Source: JAHELQ01 sp964491915
GTDB lineage: Bacteria > Acidobacteriota > Aminicenantia > UBA2199
Length of the DNA: 64,000 nucleotides
Assembly: GCA_964491915.1 (NCBI GenBank)
Contig: CAZBHS010000022.1
Location: forward strand, 1 to 64,000
Direction of reading: 5' to 3'
The translations under genes were made by a program, and so were the position numbers. The notes under the pieces were generated by a model, which did not search any database, was not told the origin of the DNA, and worked only from the letters and a program-made list of their open reading frames with translations. Shown in pieces: positions 17,750 to 25,854 of the stretch (position 1 is its first letter; the number at the start of each line of letters is the position of its first letter).

Positions 17750-18364
17750 ATGAAACAAAAGGGAAGAGTCGCCGTTTTATTATCCGGTCGCGGATCAAAC
17801 TTCGAAGCGTTGCAACAGGCATCGTCGCGTCCCGGTTCGAATTACGAAATCATCGTTGTCATCAGCGACAAAAAATCGGCCCCCGGTCTGCAAAAGGCCC
17901 GCGACGCCGGCATCGAAGCCTTCCATGTTTCCCCCCGGACATTTCAATCGAAAGACGACTACGAAGGCCGCGTCGTGGAGCTATTAAAAGAACGGAATAT
18001 CCAATTGGTCTGCCTGGCGGGGTACATGAGGATGGTGGGCAATTGTTTATTGGAAGCCTACTCCAACCGGATCATGAATATCCATCCGGCGCTGTTGCCG
18101 TCGTTTCCGGGCTTACACGCCCAGAAACAAGCGGTGGACCACGGTGTCCGGGTGAGTGGTTGCACCGTCCATTTTGTGGACGGCGGCATGGATACCGGCC
18201 CGATCGTTCTGCAGCGGTGCGTCGAGGTAAAAGCCGGCGATACCGAAGAGACTCTGGGCGCCCGCATTCTGGAGCAAGAGCATCAGATCTTTTCCGCAGC
18301 GGTTCGTTTGTTCTTTGAGAATAAATTGAAAATAGAAAATAGGCGCGTTATAATAGTACAATGA
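17750..18364 (+). CDS. purN: Phosphoribosylglycinamide formyltransferase
   Basis: PurN formylates GAR with 10-formyl-tetrahydrofolate in purine synthesis. The 204-aa protein starts MKQKGRVAVLLSGRGSNFEAL, a typical N-terminus with the phosphate-binding GRGSN. It has LAGYMRM, the catalytic block NIHPALLPSFPGLHAQ and VHFVDGGMDTGPI (catalytic Asp). The frame is open upstream through the tRNA, so the first suitable ATG after the tRNA at 17750 is the start. No good Shine-Dalgarno is seen. The stop overlaps the start of the next gene (ATGA). Confidence 0.93.
   Translation: MKQKGRVAVLLSGRGSNFEALQQASSRPGSNYEIIVVISDKKSAPGLQKARDAGIEAFHVSPRTFQSKDDYEGRVVELLKERNIQLVCLAGYMRMVGNCLLEAYSNRIMNIHPALLPSFPGLHAQKQAVDHGVRVSGCTVHFVDGGMDTGPIVLQRCVEVKAGDTEETLGARILEQEHQIFSAAVRLFFENKLKIENRRVIIVQ
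18326..18354 (+). promoter_or_regulatory. Internal promoter at the end of purN (leaderless type)
   Basis: TTGAAA (18326-18331), 17-base spacer, perfect TATAAT (18349-18354), then 6 bases to the ATG at 18361. Transcription would start at or next to the start codon. Confidence 0.6.
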
Positions 18365-18915
18365 AACAAATTATTTGGGCTCTAATACTGGTGTTTTTAG
18401 TGTGCTCCCTCGGAGCTGCGGATTTTTCTATCGAAAAGGCGATGAAAATCGACGCCTTCATGAAAAAAGTTGCGAAAAATCATCGCAAGGTTCCATTCTT
18501 GAGGAAAGTCACGTTTACCCAACAGGAATTGAATTCTTACTTGAATTTGATTTACCTTAAAAACTACGCTCCGGAAGTGAAATTCATCGAGTTGAGACTC
18601 GACAAAGAGAACCTGGTCTCTGGAACTCTCAAGGTAAAATTGACGGGGGAAAAATATGAGAAGGTCCCCTCTTTTTTAAAAGATTTCGAGTTGGAATTCA
18701 GCGGCAGCGTAGAGACGGATAACCGCCGGATGCGCTATATCTTTGAAAACATCCGCATCAACGGCACCAATTTCTCGCCGGAAATCCTCGATGAAGCATT
18801 CGGCGCCGCCCAAACAGACTTCAAGGTGCAAAAATCGATGTTCGACTGGTTTTCGCTGATGCCGGGTATGAAAGATGTGAAGATCGAATATAGCAAGATT
18901 ACCCTCTTCTATTAA
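18361..18915 (+). CDS. Exported protein of unknown function
   Basis: 184 aa with a cleavable signal peptide (MKQIIWALILVFLVCSLGAA, residues 1-20). The mature part is a mixed alpha/beta protein with no cysteine: a charged helix (MKIDAFMKKVAKNHRK), TFTQQELNSYLNL, then several amphipathic strands (VSGTLKVKLTGEKYEK, LEFSGSVETDNRRMRYIFE) that look like a lipid-binding or beta-sandwich fold. I do not recognise a named family. It lies between purN and recG with ATGA overlap on one side and no space on the other, but its own -10 box allows independent expression. A periplasmic location is inferred from the signal peptide. Confidence 0.75.
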   Translation: MKQIIWALILVFLVCSLGAADFSIEKAMKIDAFMKKVAKNHRKVPFLRKVTFTQQELNSYLNLIYLKNYAPEVKFIELRLDKENLVSGTLKVKLTGEKYEKVPSFLKDFELEFSGSVETDNRRMRYIFENIRINGTNFSPEILDEAFGAAQTDFKVQKSMFDWFSLMPGMKDVKIEYSKITLFY

Positions 18916-20949
18916 TTGCCGCTGACACTCGATTCCCCAATCACAGCAGTCAAAGGTATTGGGGAAAAATACGCACAATTATTAGGGGACAACGGAATTT
19001 TCAAGGTCCTTGATTTATCGCTGCGCTTCCCAATCACCTACATCGACTTCTCCAACCTGGCCCAATCAGTGGAAGCGGGCGAACACATCTACGCCGTCGA
19101 GGTGCAACGCTACAACCTCTCCCGCAACTACCGGAGACGCTTGTCTGTGTTGCGGATCGATGCCGTCATGAACGGAATCGACTTGCAAGTGGTGTTCTTC
19201 AACCGCCCTTATCTGAAGAACCAACTGAGAAAGGGCAAGCAATTGTATTGCTTCGGCAAGATGGAACAGCGGGGGGATATTTGGCAATTGGTGAATCCCG
19301 TGATGTTCGAAGAGATTTCCGGCCACCCGGTGGTCCCCAATTATCCTTCTATCGGCAATCTGAAATCCGGCACCTTACGCAAAATCATGACAAACATTTT
19401 CAGCGCCCTTCAGGATTCCCCGGAATCGCTCCCGGAGCAATTGGCGTCGAAGCATAACTTCCTCCCGGCGGCGCAAACGCTTCAGGCGATTCATTTCCCC
19501 GCAGCCTTTGATGAAGATGCTATTGAAGCGCTTAAGAATCGTTTCATATATCAAGAATTTCTCTATTTCCAATTGGAACTGCAAACATTGCGCAGCCACT
19601 TCCGGCAGGTGCCCCGCGTTCATCCCTATCACATCCCCGCCGGCACATTGGAAAAACTGACATCCACCCTTCGGTTTCAATTGACACAGGATCAGATAGC
19701 AGCGTTGGATGATATCGTCGGGGATTTGCAGAGCCCGTCGGCTATGCAGCGTCTGCTTCAGGGCGACGTAGGCAGCGGCAAGACCATTGTCTCGTTTTTG
19801 GCATTGCAATTGGCTATTGCCAACGGTTACCAGGGAGCGTTTCTGGCGCCCACCGAACTCCTGGCGGCCCAACACTTTCAAAATGCGCAGGCCTGCTTCG
19901 CCGATGGGGAGATCGAATTACTGACCGGCTCCATGACAGCCAAACAAAAATCGGATATTCATCGGCGGCTCGAGAGCGGGGACATCAAGGTTGTGTTCGG
20001 CACTCACGCGCTTTTTAGCGACAATGTGAAGTTCGCCAATCTCTCGATGATCGTGATCGACGAGCAACACCGCTTCGGTGTGTCCCAACGGGCGGCGCTC
20101 TATTACAAAGGACGGGCGGTCGATCTATTGGTGACCACCGCCACTCCGATTCCACGAACCCTGGTGCTATCCCTCTACAACGACCTATCCCTCTCTACGA
20201 TTAAAACCAAACCCCAGGGCCGCTTGACAATCAAAACCAAGATTATCGGCTGCCCCCGGCGGGATGAATTCTACAATTGGTTGAGCCGCCGCATCCAACA
20301 AGGAGAGAAAGCCTATATTGTACTACCGCTGATCGAGCCGTCGGAATTCTTCTCCCAATTGCGCTCCATCGAGGAAGAGGCGGATTTTGTCCGGGAGACC
20401 ATGCTTCCGGCCGCAATCGGGATCGTGACCGGCCGAACGTCTGTCCAGAAAAAGGACGAAATCCTGAGACAATTCTCAAATGGGGAGATCCAGGTATTGT
20501 TGGCCACAACCGTCATCGAGGTAGGCATCGATGTAAAGGACGCCACCATCATGGTGATCGAAAACGCGGACCGCTACGGGATGGCCCAGCTCCATCAATT
20601 GAGGGGCCGGGTGGGCCGCGGCGACAGCCAGTCCTATTGCTATTTGATCCCGTCGCAACGGACCACAGACAAGGGCAAAAAACGGCTCGACACCATTGCC
20701 GGCACCACCGACGGTTTTAAAATAGCGGAGATGGATTTAAAAATGCGGGGTGGAGGCGTGATCCCCGGCTCGCAACAATCGGGCTATCTGGATTTCAAAC
20801 TGGGAGACCCCCGCCGCAACTATGATATGTTTGCCCAGGCACGCCGGGACGCGGGGGAAATCATTAAAGACGAATCGCTGCGCAACCGGGACATCAGCGA
20901 ATTCCTGGCCCTGGTGGACGAAAAGATCAAACAATTGAATTTCAGTTAA
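18916..20949 (+). CDS. recG: ATP-dependent DNA helicase RecG
   Basis: RecG regresses stalled replication forks and branch-migrates Holliday junctions. The 677-aa protein has the wedge/OB domain at about 50-160, the helicase Walker A GDVGSGKT, DEQHRFG (motif II, DExH-like), TATPIPRTL (motif III) and the RecG-specific C-terminal block LRGRVGRGDSQSYCYL...GGGVIPGSQQSG. The start is a TTG directly after the stop of the preceding gene, with no Shine-Dalgarno sequence; the N-terminal helix PITAVKGIGEKYAQLL fits the family, so translation is probably by reinitiation. The usual RecG N-terminal extension is short. Confidence 0.95.
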   Translation: MPLTLDSPITAVKGIGEKYAQLLGDNGIFKVLDLSLRFPITYIDFSNLAQSVEAGEHIYAVEVQRYNLSRNYRRRLSVLRIDAVMNGIDLQVVFFNRPYLKNQLRKGKQLYCFGKMEQRGDIWQLVNPVMFEEISGHPVVPNYPSIGNLKSGTLRKIMTNIFSALQDSPESLPEQLASKHNFLPAAQTLQAIHFPAAFDEDAIEALKNRFIYQEFLYFQLELQTLRSHFRQVPRVHPYHIPAGTLEKLTSTLRFQLTQDQIAALDDIVGDLQSPSAMQRLLQGDVGSGKTIVSFLALQLAIANGYQGAFLAPTELLAAQHFQNAQACFADGEIELLTGSMTAKQKSDIHRRLESGDIKVVFGTHALFSDNVKFANLSMIVIDEQHRFGVSQRAALYYKGRAVDLLVTTATPIPRTLVLSLYNDLSLSTIKTKPQGRLTIKTKIIGCPRRDEFYNWLSRRIQQGEKAYIVLPLIEPSEFFSQLRSIEEEADFVRETMLPAAIGIVTGRTSVQKKDEILRQFSNGEIQVLLATTVIEVGIDVKDATIMVIENADRYGMAQLHQLRGRVGRGDSQSYCYLIPSQRTTDKGKKRLDTIAGTTDGFKIAEMDLKMRGGGVIPGSQQSGYLDFKLGDPRRNYDMFAQARRDAGEIIKDESLRNRDISEFLALVDEKIKQLNFS

Positions 20950-20979
20950 TTGGTAAAACAGCCGGCAACCTGCTATAAT
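20950..20979 (+). promoter_or_regulatory. Extended -10 promoter of the decarboxylase genes (leaderless type)
   Basis: TGC-TATAAT (20971-20979) with a weak TTGGTA -35 box (20950-20955, 18-base spacer). Seven bases separate the -10 box from the ATG at 20987, so the transcript would start at the start codon. Confidence 0.5.
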
Positions 20980-20986
20980 TCTCATT

Positions 20987-21475
20987 ATGAATGCCGAAGA
21001 TTTTTTAGACGTATTGAGAGAGAATGGCTTTGATTTTTTCACCGGAGTCCCGTGTTCTTACCTGACCCCATTGATCGATGTGCTGTCGCCGATGGATTCG
21101 AGTCTGCACGTGCCGGCGCCGCGGGAAGACATAGCCGTGGGTATCGCCGCCGGAGCCTACCTGGGAGGTAAACTACCGGTCATCTACATGCAAAACTCAG
21201 GACTGGGATACTCCCTGGAGGCGTTCGCCTCCATCCATATGATCTACAACATCCCGGCCCTGGTGCTGGCCACCTATCGCGGCCCCGCCGACAAAGGCTG
21301 GGAAGAGCACCAGGTTATGGGCGACCACACGGAGGAATTGCTGAAAACCTTTGGATTTCGTTATTCCATTCTAGAAGAAAGTCTCGGCCAAAAAGAGATA
21401 GAGGAGATCGAGACCTATCTCCAGCAATCTCTCAAACCCTATGTTTTATTGGTAAAAAAAGGGAGTCTCACATGA
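20987..21475 (+). CDS. comD: Sulfopyruvate/phosphonopyruvate decarboxylase, alpha subunit
   Basis: N-terminal (PYR) half of a thiamine-diphosphate decarboxylase, encoded as its own 162-aa subunit. The order FFTGVPCSYLTPLIDVL, APREDIAVGIAAGAYLGGK (the Glu is the ThDP-activating residue), VIYMQNSGLGYSLEA matches ComD (sulfopyruvate decarboxylase) and the first half of phosphonopyruvate decarboxylase. The split into two genes favours the ComDE type. The stop overlaps the start of the beta-subunit gene (ATGA). The product would be sulfoacetaldehyde or phosphonoacetaldehyde; no PEP mutase is nearby, so the sulfo substrate is preferred, by inference. Confidence 0.8.
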   Translation: MNAEDFLDVLRENGFDFFTGVPCSYLTPLIDVLSPMDSSLHVPAPREDIAVGIAAGAYLGGKLPVIYMQNSGLGYSLEAFASIHMIYNIPALVLATYRGPADKGWEEHQVMGDHTEELLKTFGFRYSILEESLGQKEIEEIETYLQQSLKPYVLLVKKGSLT

Positions 21476-22041
21476 ACCGATTGACAGCCATCGATAGTGT
21501 TGTCGCTCAATTGGGCGACCGGGAATTCGTATTCCACGCCAATGGAGCCATGGCCCGGGAATCCTGTTATTGTAGGGACAGGCAGAGGAACTTCTACCTG
21601 GTGGGCTCGATGGGATTGGCCTCGTCCGCAGGCCTGGGATTCGCGGTTCAACAACCGGAAGAGAGGGTCGTGGTGTTGGATGGAGACGGCAACCTCTTGA
21701 TGGGTTTGGGCAATCTGGCGATCATCGGCGCCGTCAAACCGGACAACCTGCTGCATATTGTACTTGATAACGGCGTGTACGGCACCACCGGCAATCAACC
21801 CACGATTTCGGACAAAGTGCGCCTCGAAGAGATGGCGAAAGCCGCTGGGTATCCCACGGTGAGGATCGCTGAAACAGAGAGCGAGGCCGGTTCGATACTT
21901 CCTCGACTATGGCAACAGCCGGGACCCCGTTTTCTGCTGATTAAGATTACCGACAATACAACCGGCGACATCCCCCGGATTCCCTATACCACCGCGCAAA
22001 ATAAAGAACGGTTCCTGGAAGCTCTGGATAAGCGGCGGTAA
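21472..22041 (+). CDS. comE: Sulfopyruvate/phosphonopyruvate decarboxylase, beta subunit
   Basis: C-terminal (PP) half of the thiamine-diphosphate enzyme, 189 aa. GSMGLASSAGLGFAVQ is followed by the ThDP/Mg-binding motif GDGNLLMGLGNLAIIG and VLDNGVYGTTGNQPT, the latter ending in the family NGVYG(S/T)TGNQ signature. It overlaps the alpha gene by 4 bases and both subunits together make one active site. It converges on lptB with 2 bases between stops. The Ldh2-family dehydrogenase two genes away could supply or use sulfopyruvate (as ComC does), but it is on the other strand. Confidence 0.82.
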   Translation: MNRLTAIDSVVAQLGDREFVFHANGAMARESCYCRDRQRNFYLVGSMGLASSAGLGFAVQQPEERVVVLDGDGNLLMGLGNLAIIGAVKPDNLLHIVLDNGVYGTTGNQPTISDKVRLEEMAKAAGYPTVRIAETESEAGSILPRLWQQPGPRFLLIKITDNTTGDIPRIPYTTAQNKERFLEALDKRR

Positions 22042-22043
22042 GG

Positions 22044-22787
22044 TTAGCCGCCCATAGGCACGGCGCCGCCCCACTGGAAGTCCTTGCCCAAAAATAGATT
22101 CCGGGTTTGCTCTTCCTGGATCACAGCCTCGGGGTGGCCGGTGGTGAGAATTTGGCCTTTGTGGATAATATAGACTCGATCTGTTATATTAAAGGTGTCT
22201 TTTACATTGTGATCGGTGATGATGATGCCGATACCCCGCTCTCTCAACTTCCAGACGATCTTCTGAATCTCGATGATGGTGATGGGATCGATACCGGTGA
22301 AAGGCTCGTCCAAAAACAAAAATTGTGGATTCATGATCATGGCGCGGGCGATTTCCAACCTCCGTTTTTCACCGCCGGACAATTGAAAGGCGCGGGAGTC
22401 TTTGATATATGCCAGGCCAAAATCCTCCAGTAATGACATCGCCCTCTCTTGGGCCTCTTTCTCAGGCAATCTCAGCTCGAGGATCTGGTAGAGATTTTCA
22501 TACACAGTCGCTTTGAGAAAGACCGAGTGCTGCTGGGGCAGGTATACAAGCCCCCGCTCCGCCCGTTCATAAGAGGGGAGCCGGTCGATGGGTTCCCCAT
22601 CCAGATACACCTCGCCGGAATCGGGTTTGACAATGCCCGCCAACATCAAGAACGTGGTGGTCTTACCGGCGCCGTTTCTGCCCAGCAAGCCGATGATCTC
22701 GCCGGATTCGATCTCCATTTCCACATGATTCACCACAGGGATTTTATTGTATATTTTTACCAGTCCAGTTGTCTTTAACGTCGCCAT
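22044..22787 (-). CDS. lptB: Lipopolysaccharide export ABC transporter ATPase LptB
   Basis: LptB powers extraction of lipopolysaccharide from the inner membrane with LptF/LptG. The 247-aa protein has Walker A GRNGAGKTTT, the Q-loop region LPQQHSVFLKATVYENL, signature LSGGEKRRLEIARA, Walker B FLFLDEPFTGIDP and ITDHNVKDTF, the LptB-type H-loop block. LptB rather than a branched-chain amino-acid ATPase is indicated by GLVYLPQQHSVF and DHNVK. It starts directly after the dehydrogenase gene (22788). lptA/C/F/G are not in the window. It indicates an organism with an outer membrane. Confidence 0.9.
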   Translation of the reverse strand: MATLKTTGLVKIYNKIPVVNHVEMEIESGEIIGLLGRNGAGKTTTFLMLAGIVKPDSGEVYLDGEPIDRLPSYERAERGLVYLPQQHSVFLKATVYENLYQILELRLPEKEAQERAMSLLEDFGLAYIKDSRAFQLSGGEKRRLEIARAMIMNPQFLFLDEPFTGIDPITIIEIQKIVWKLRERGIGIIITDHNVKDTFNITDRVYIIHKGQILTTGHPEAVIQEEQTRNLFLGKDFQWGGAVPMGG

Positions 22788-23879
22788 CTACGCCTCCTCG
22801 AGCCTCAGGTCCCAACGGGAACCCAGTGAATTCAACGTGGCAAACACTTTCGTCTGCAACGGGACAGTGACTCGATGTCTCTCTTCCGCTTCATATTCTT
22901 TTTCACCCGCCACGTAGATGCGGTCATACCCGGCGCCTTTGCCGGCGTTTTGCAGCATGCCCAGATAATGATCCATATTTTCGGCAATCTCCTCGAGGCT
23001 CGAAAACGCCTCGGGATTGATAGCTCCCACAAAATGGGACACCCCCGGCGGAGAATTGGGTTCGCCGTACACATCAGTGCCGGTCTTACCGGAAGAGAAC
23101 ACACCGCAAAAAATATCCACCATTGCCGCCAGGCCGTATCCTTTGTGGCCTCCGGTCTCTTCCTTCGCGCCGCCAAGGGGGAGAAGCCCGCCCTTCTTAT
23201 CGCCTTTCAGATTTTTCAATACCAGGGCGGCGTCGGTGGCCGGGCGTCCGGTCTCGTCCGTGGCCCAACAATCGGGCATTTCTTGTTCAGCACGGGAATA
23301 GACCTCAACCTTGCCTACCGGCACCGTGGAGGTGGCCATATCCAACAGGAATGGACGACGATTTTTGGCTGGTACGCCGATGGATATAGGGTTGGTTCCC
23401 AACAACGCGTCTTTACCGAATGTGGGCACCACCAGGGATTCGGAATTGGTCATGGAAATACCGATCATATTCTCGTCCAGAGCCATTTGAGTATAGAATC
23501 CGGCGATACCGTAATGGTTGGAATTACGAATGGTGGCCAGGCACATAAAACCTGATTTGGCCTTTTGTATGCATCGTTTCATACTGCGATAGGCCACTGG
23601 GTGCCCCATGCCGGCGCCACCGTCAACCACCAACGACACCGGGGTTTCCTTGACGATCTTCATTGCCGCGTCCGGCGCGATCAGTCCGTTTTCCAACCGC
23701 CGCGTATAGGCCTCCATCCGGGCCACGCCATGCGACATGATGCCGCGGCGATCCGCCGCCAGCAGCACATCGGCGGTGATCTCCGAATCCTCCGCGCTAA
23801 AACCGTTGTTCTCCAGAATCCTGACCACAAACGTGTGCAACAACTCGCCATTCACTTTAACGATATCTCTCGAATCCAT
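22788..23879 (-). CDS. Ldh2-family malate/lactate/sulfolactate-type dehydrogenase
   Basis: A 363-aa NAD(P)-dependent 2-hydroxyacid oxidoreductase of the Ldh2/MDH2 fold, not the Rossmann lactate dehydrogenase. Seen: ADRRGIMSHGVARMEAY (conserved SHG), RNSNHYGIAGFYT (catalytic His region), LGTNPISIGVPAK, LDMATSTVPVGKVE and KGYGLAAMVDI. Substrates in this family include malate, lactate, ureidoglycolate, 2,3-diketogulonate and L-sulfolactate (ComC). Neighbouring sulfopyruvate decarboxylase subunits make ComC-type activity an attractive inference, not a demonstrated one. Co-transcribed with lptB. Confidence 0.85.
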   Translation of the reverse strand: MDSRDIVKVNGELLHTFVVRILENNGFSAEDSEITADVLLAADRRGIMSHGVARMEAYTRRLENGLIAPDAAMKIVKETPVSLVVDGGAGMGHPVAYRSMKRCIQKAKSGFMCLATIRNSNHYGIAGFYTQMALDENMIGISMTNSESLVVPTFGKDALLGTNPISIGVPAKNRRPFLLDMATSTVPVGKVEVYSRAEQEMPDCWATDETGRPATDAALVLKNLKGDKKGGLLPLGGAKEETGGHKGYGLAAMVDIFCGVFSSGKTGTDVYGEPNSPPGVSHFVGAINPEAFSSLEEIAENMDHYLGMLQNAGKGAGYDRIYVAGEKEYEAEERHRVTVPLQTKVFATLNSLGSRWDLRLEEA

Positions 23880-23903
23880 ACGTCAATACCTGCCTATAAT
23901 CTC

Positions 23904-23931
23904 ATTATACTGAAACCACATAGTACCACAA
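23904..23931 (-). promoter_or_regulatory. Predicted promoter of the dehydrogenase-lptB pair
   Basis: Minus strand TTGTGG (23931-23926), 16-base spacer, perfect TATAAT (23909-23904), giving a leader of about 20 bases. Confidence 0.5.
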
Positions 23932-24030
23932 ATCCTCTAAAACGGCAAAGTTGCAACCAACCCCTTTCTTTTTACGTCGTAAAGATGTAAAATAACGAAG
24001 ACAAGAGGGGAACCATCATGGAGGAATGCA

Positions 24031-24843
24031 ATGGAAACATACCGTAAAGTCATTATCGCCGCCAGCGTGATCGCTGTTCTGGGGATCGGTTTTTTTTCAT
24101 ATATTTTTTTCTTCCCAAAACAGGACTCCGCCGCCGAGAAACAGAAAGCTCTGTCTGAAAAAACACAACCCATCGAGACATTACCCGTAAACCCGGAAAC
24201 GCCGGTGGAAATCGAAGAACAGTCCGGGCCGCTGAATGTGAAATTGAATGAAAGTGACCAACCGGTGCGGGAATTGGCCAAAGATCTTAGCGGCGACGCA
24301 TCCTTCGCCCATTGGCTGAAAACAAAGGACCTCGTCCGCACCATCGCGGCAGTCACCAATAATATCGCCGCCGGCGAAAGTCCCGCCAACCACCTGGAAT
24401 TCATGGCTCCGAAAAAAGAGTTCCCGGTCTTCGCAAAAGAGGGGAAATATTACCTGAATTCGAAATCCTACCGCCGCTACAACCGGGTGGCGCAAACGGC
24501 GTCATCCATCGAGACAGAGGCGGTCAAAACCCTTTACCCACAATTGGAACCGCTACTCCAACAAGCGTACGACGAGCTGGGCTACCCCGGACAAAAATTC
24601 CGCGATATCCTGGATAAAGCGTTCGAAGTGATTTTAAAAACCCCGATAGTCACGGGCTCGATTGAATTGGAGAAAAAAGTCATCTCGTTCGCCTATAAAG
24701 ATCCGGAGTTGGAAGGGCTCAAGCCGGCTCAAAAACACTTACTGCGCATGGGACCGGACAATATAAAAAAAATTAAATCAAAATTGCGGGAAATCGCCGT
24801 CGCCCTCGAACTCCCGGTGGCCCGGCGGCGCGACCTATTCTAA
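24031..24843 (+). CDS. DUF3014-domain membrane-anchored protein
   Basis: 270 aa. An N-terminal membrane helix (residues 8-29, VIIAASVIAVLGIGFFSYIFFF) is followed by a Pro/Glu-rich linker and a helical C-terminal domain of the DUF3014 type (LARD-like block FAHWLKTKDLVRTIAAVTNNIAAG, then FMAPKKEFPVF, YLNSKSYRRYNRVA and LKPAQKHLLRMGPDNIKKIK). The function of the family is unknown. The topology places the domain in the periplasm. GGAGG 5 bases before the ATG sets the start. Its stop overlaps the convergent SDR gene by 4 bases. Confidence 0.85.
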   Translation: METYRKVIIAASVIAVLGIGFFSYIFFFPKQDSAAEKQKALSEKTQPIETLPVNPETPVEIEEQSGPLNVKLNESDQPVRELAKDLSGDASFAHWLKTKDLVRTIAAVTNNIAAGESPANHLEFMAPKKEFPVFAKEGKYYLNSKSYRRYNRVAQTASSIETEAVKTLYPQLEPLLQQAYDELGYPGQKFRDILDKAFEVILKTPIVTGSIELEKKVISFAYKDPELEGLKPAQKHLLRMGPDNIKKIKSKLREIAVALELPVARRRDLF

Positions 24844-25643
24844 CTATTGGGGAGCCGGTAAAAACGTTCGGCCATTCCGAGCTTCACCCTCCGGGGCAAC
24901 GCCCACATCAACATATGGTTGATCTTGTTCATCAGTCCGGGAATCTCCATGGCTTTTCCCTTTTTGAAGGCTTTGATCGCCTTGCGGGCCGCAACGCAGG
25001 CGCTCATGTTGACAAAACTGTCGCGGTCAATTTTGGCCGATAACCCGGAGTCGGTAATCATGTCGGTGTTGATGCCGCCGGGCACGAAGGTGGAGATAGT
25101 CACGCCGCCGTCCCGGTTTTCCACCCGCAAACAATCGCTAAAGCTTTGAATCGCATGCTTTGAGGCGGCGTACACAGTTTGGTAAGGCGTCGGGGTGAAG
25201 GCGGCCTCGCTGGTGACATTCAGAATCGCGCCCTCGCCGTGCGCCTGGAAATATTCCAAAAATAAGAGGCTCACATTCATCACCGCCCGCACATTCAGAT
25301 CGATGATATTCATATACAGCGGAATCTCGCCCGCCTGGGTTTTCCCATACGAGGTCATACCCGCGTTATTGACAACCGCATATATGTTCCCCAAAGCGGT
25401 GGCCTTCCGGAACAACAGATCACATCCTTCGGGGGTGGCGAGATCCACAACCACCACTACCACCGCGACGCCCGCATCCCGCTGCAATTCCTCTTTGAGC
25501 GCTTCCATCCTCTCCTTGCGCCGTGCCGCCAGAATGAGATTAGCATTTTCCTTTTTTGCCAGATAGCGGGCCATTTCCGCTCCCAAACCCGCTGAAGCGC
25601 CGGTAATCACCACCCATCGGTCCTTAAAGTTCAATCGTCTCAT
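24840..25643 (-). CDS. Short-chain dehydrogenase/reductase (SDR)
   Basis: 267-aa classical SDR. NAD(P) motif TGASAGLG, VVNNAG, catalytic Ser region ILNVTSEAAFTPTP and YAASKHA (YxxxK). The basic residues after the first strand (AARRKERM) suggest NADP. The C-terminal extension (KAFKKGKAMEIPGLMNKINHMLMWALPRR) resembles SDRs acting on lipids or long-chain substrates, so a role in lipid metabolism is possible. The frame opens at 25652, but the predicted -10 box overlaps that codon; the ATG at 25643 lies 7 bases after the box, so I take it as the start of a leaderless message. Confidence 0.85.
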   Translation of the reverse strand: MRRLNFKDRWVVITGASAGLGAEMARYLAKKENANLILAARRKERMEALKEELQRDAGVAVVVVVVDLATPEGCDLLFRKATALGNIYAVVNNAGMTSYGKTQAGEIPLYMNIIDLNVRAVMNVSLLFLEYFQAHGEGAILNVTSEAAFTPTPYQTVYAASKHAIQSFSDCLRVENRDGGVTISTFVPGGINTDMITDSGLSAKIDRDSFVNMSACVAARKAIKAFKKGKAMEIPGLMNKINHMLMWALPRRVKLGMAERFYRLPNS

Positions 25644-25650
25644 ACTAATC

Positions 25651-25679
25651 ATTATATCTGAAAACGATTGGGTTGAAAA
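25651..25679 (-). promoter_or_regulatory. Promoter of the SDR gene (leaderless type)
   Basis: Minus strand TTTTCA (25679-25674), 17-base spacer, perfect TATAAT (25656-25651). The annotated-looking upstream ATG at 25652 lies inside the -10 box. Confidence 0.5.
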
Positions 25680-25715
25680 CCCCGCCTAATCCCCTAACTA
25701 TGCCCAAAATATCAT

Positions 25716-25744
25716 TTGACAATTAATAGAGCATTGGTTAAAAT
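25716..25744 (+). promoter_or_regulatory. Promoter of the pspA-ABC-AAA operon
   Basis: Perfect TTGACA (25716-25721), 17-base spacer, TAAAAT (25739-25744). This is a sigma70-type promoter; no sigma54 element as used by enterobacterial psp is visible. The leader is about 100 bases and contains a short ORF (25762-25842). Confidence 0.65.
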
Positions 25745-25761
25745 TGTTGCGAAGGGAAGCA

Positions 25762-25842
25762 ATGGATAAACGGCCTGTATACTGTACATCGGGTGCTATT
25801 CCTGGCGGCGATCCGGGTCATCCCCTCAAGTGCACGCAATAA
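25762..25842 (+). CDS. Possible 26-aa leader peptide or small protein
   Basis: ATG preceded by GAAGGGAAG, 26 codons, stop 12 bases before the pspA-like ATG. The product (starts MDKRPVYCTSGAIPGG, ends HPLKCTQ) has two Cys, one His and a Gly/Pro-rich middle, so it could be a metal-binding micro-protein or a leader controlling the operon. I know no family for it. The position in the leader of a strong promoter is the main support. Confidence 0.35.
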   Translation: MDKRPVYCTSGAIPGGDPGHPLKCTQ

Positions 25843-25854
25843 TGGAGGTCACTC

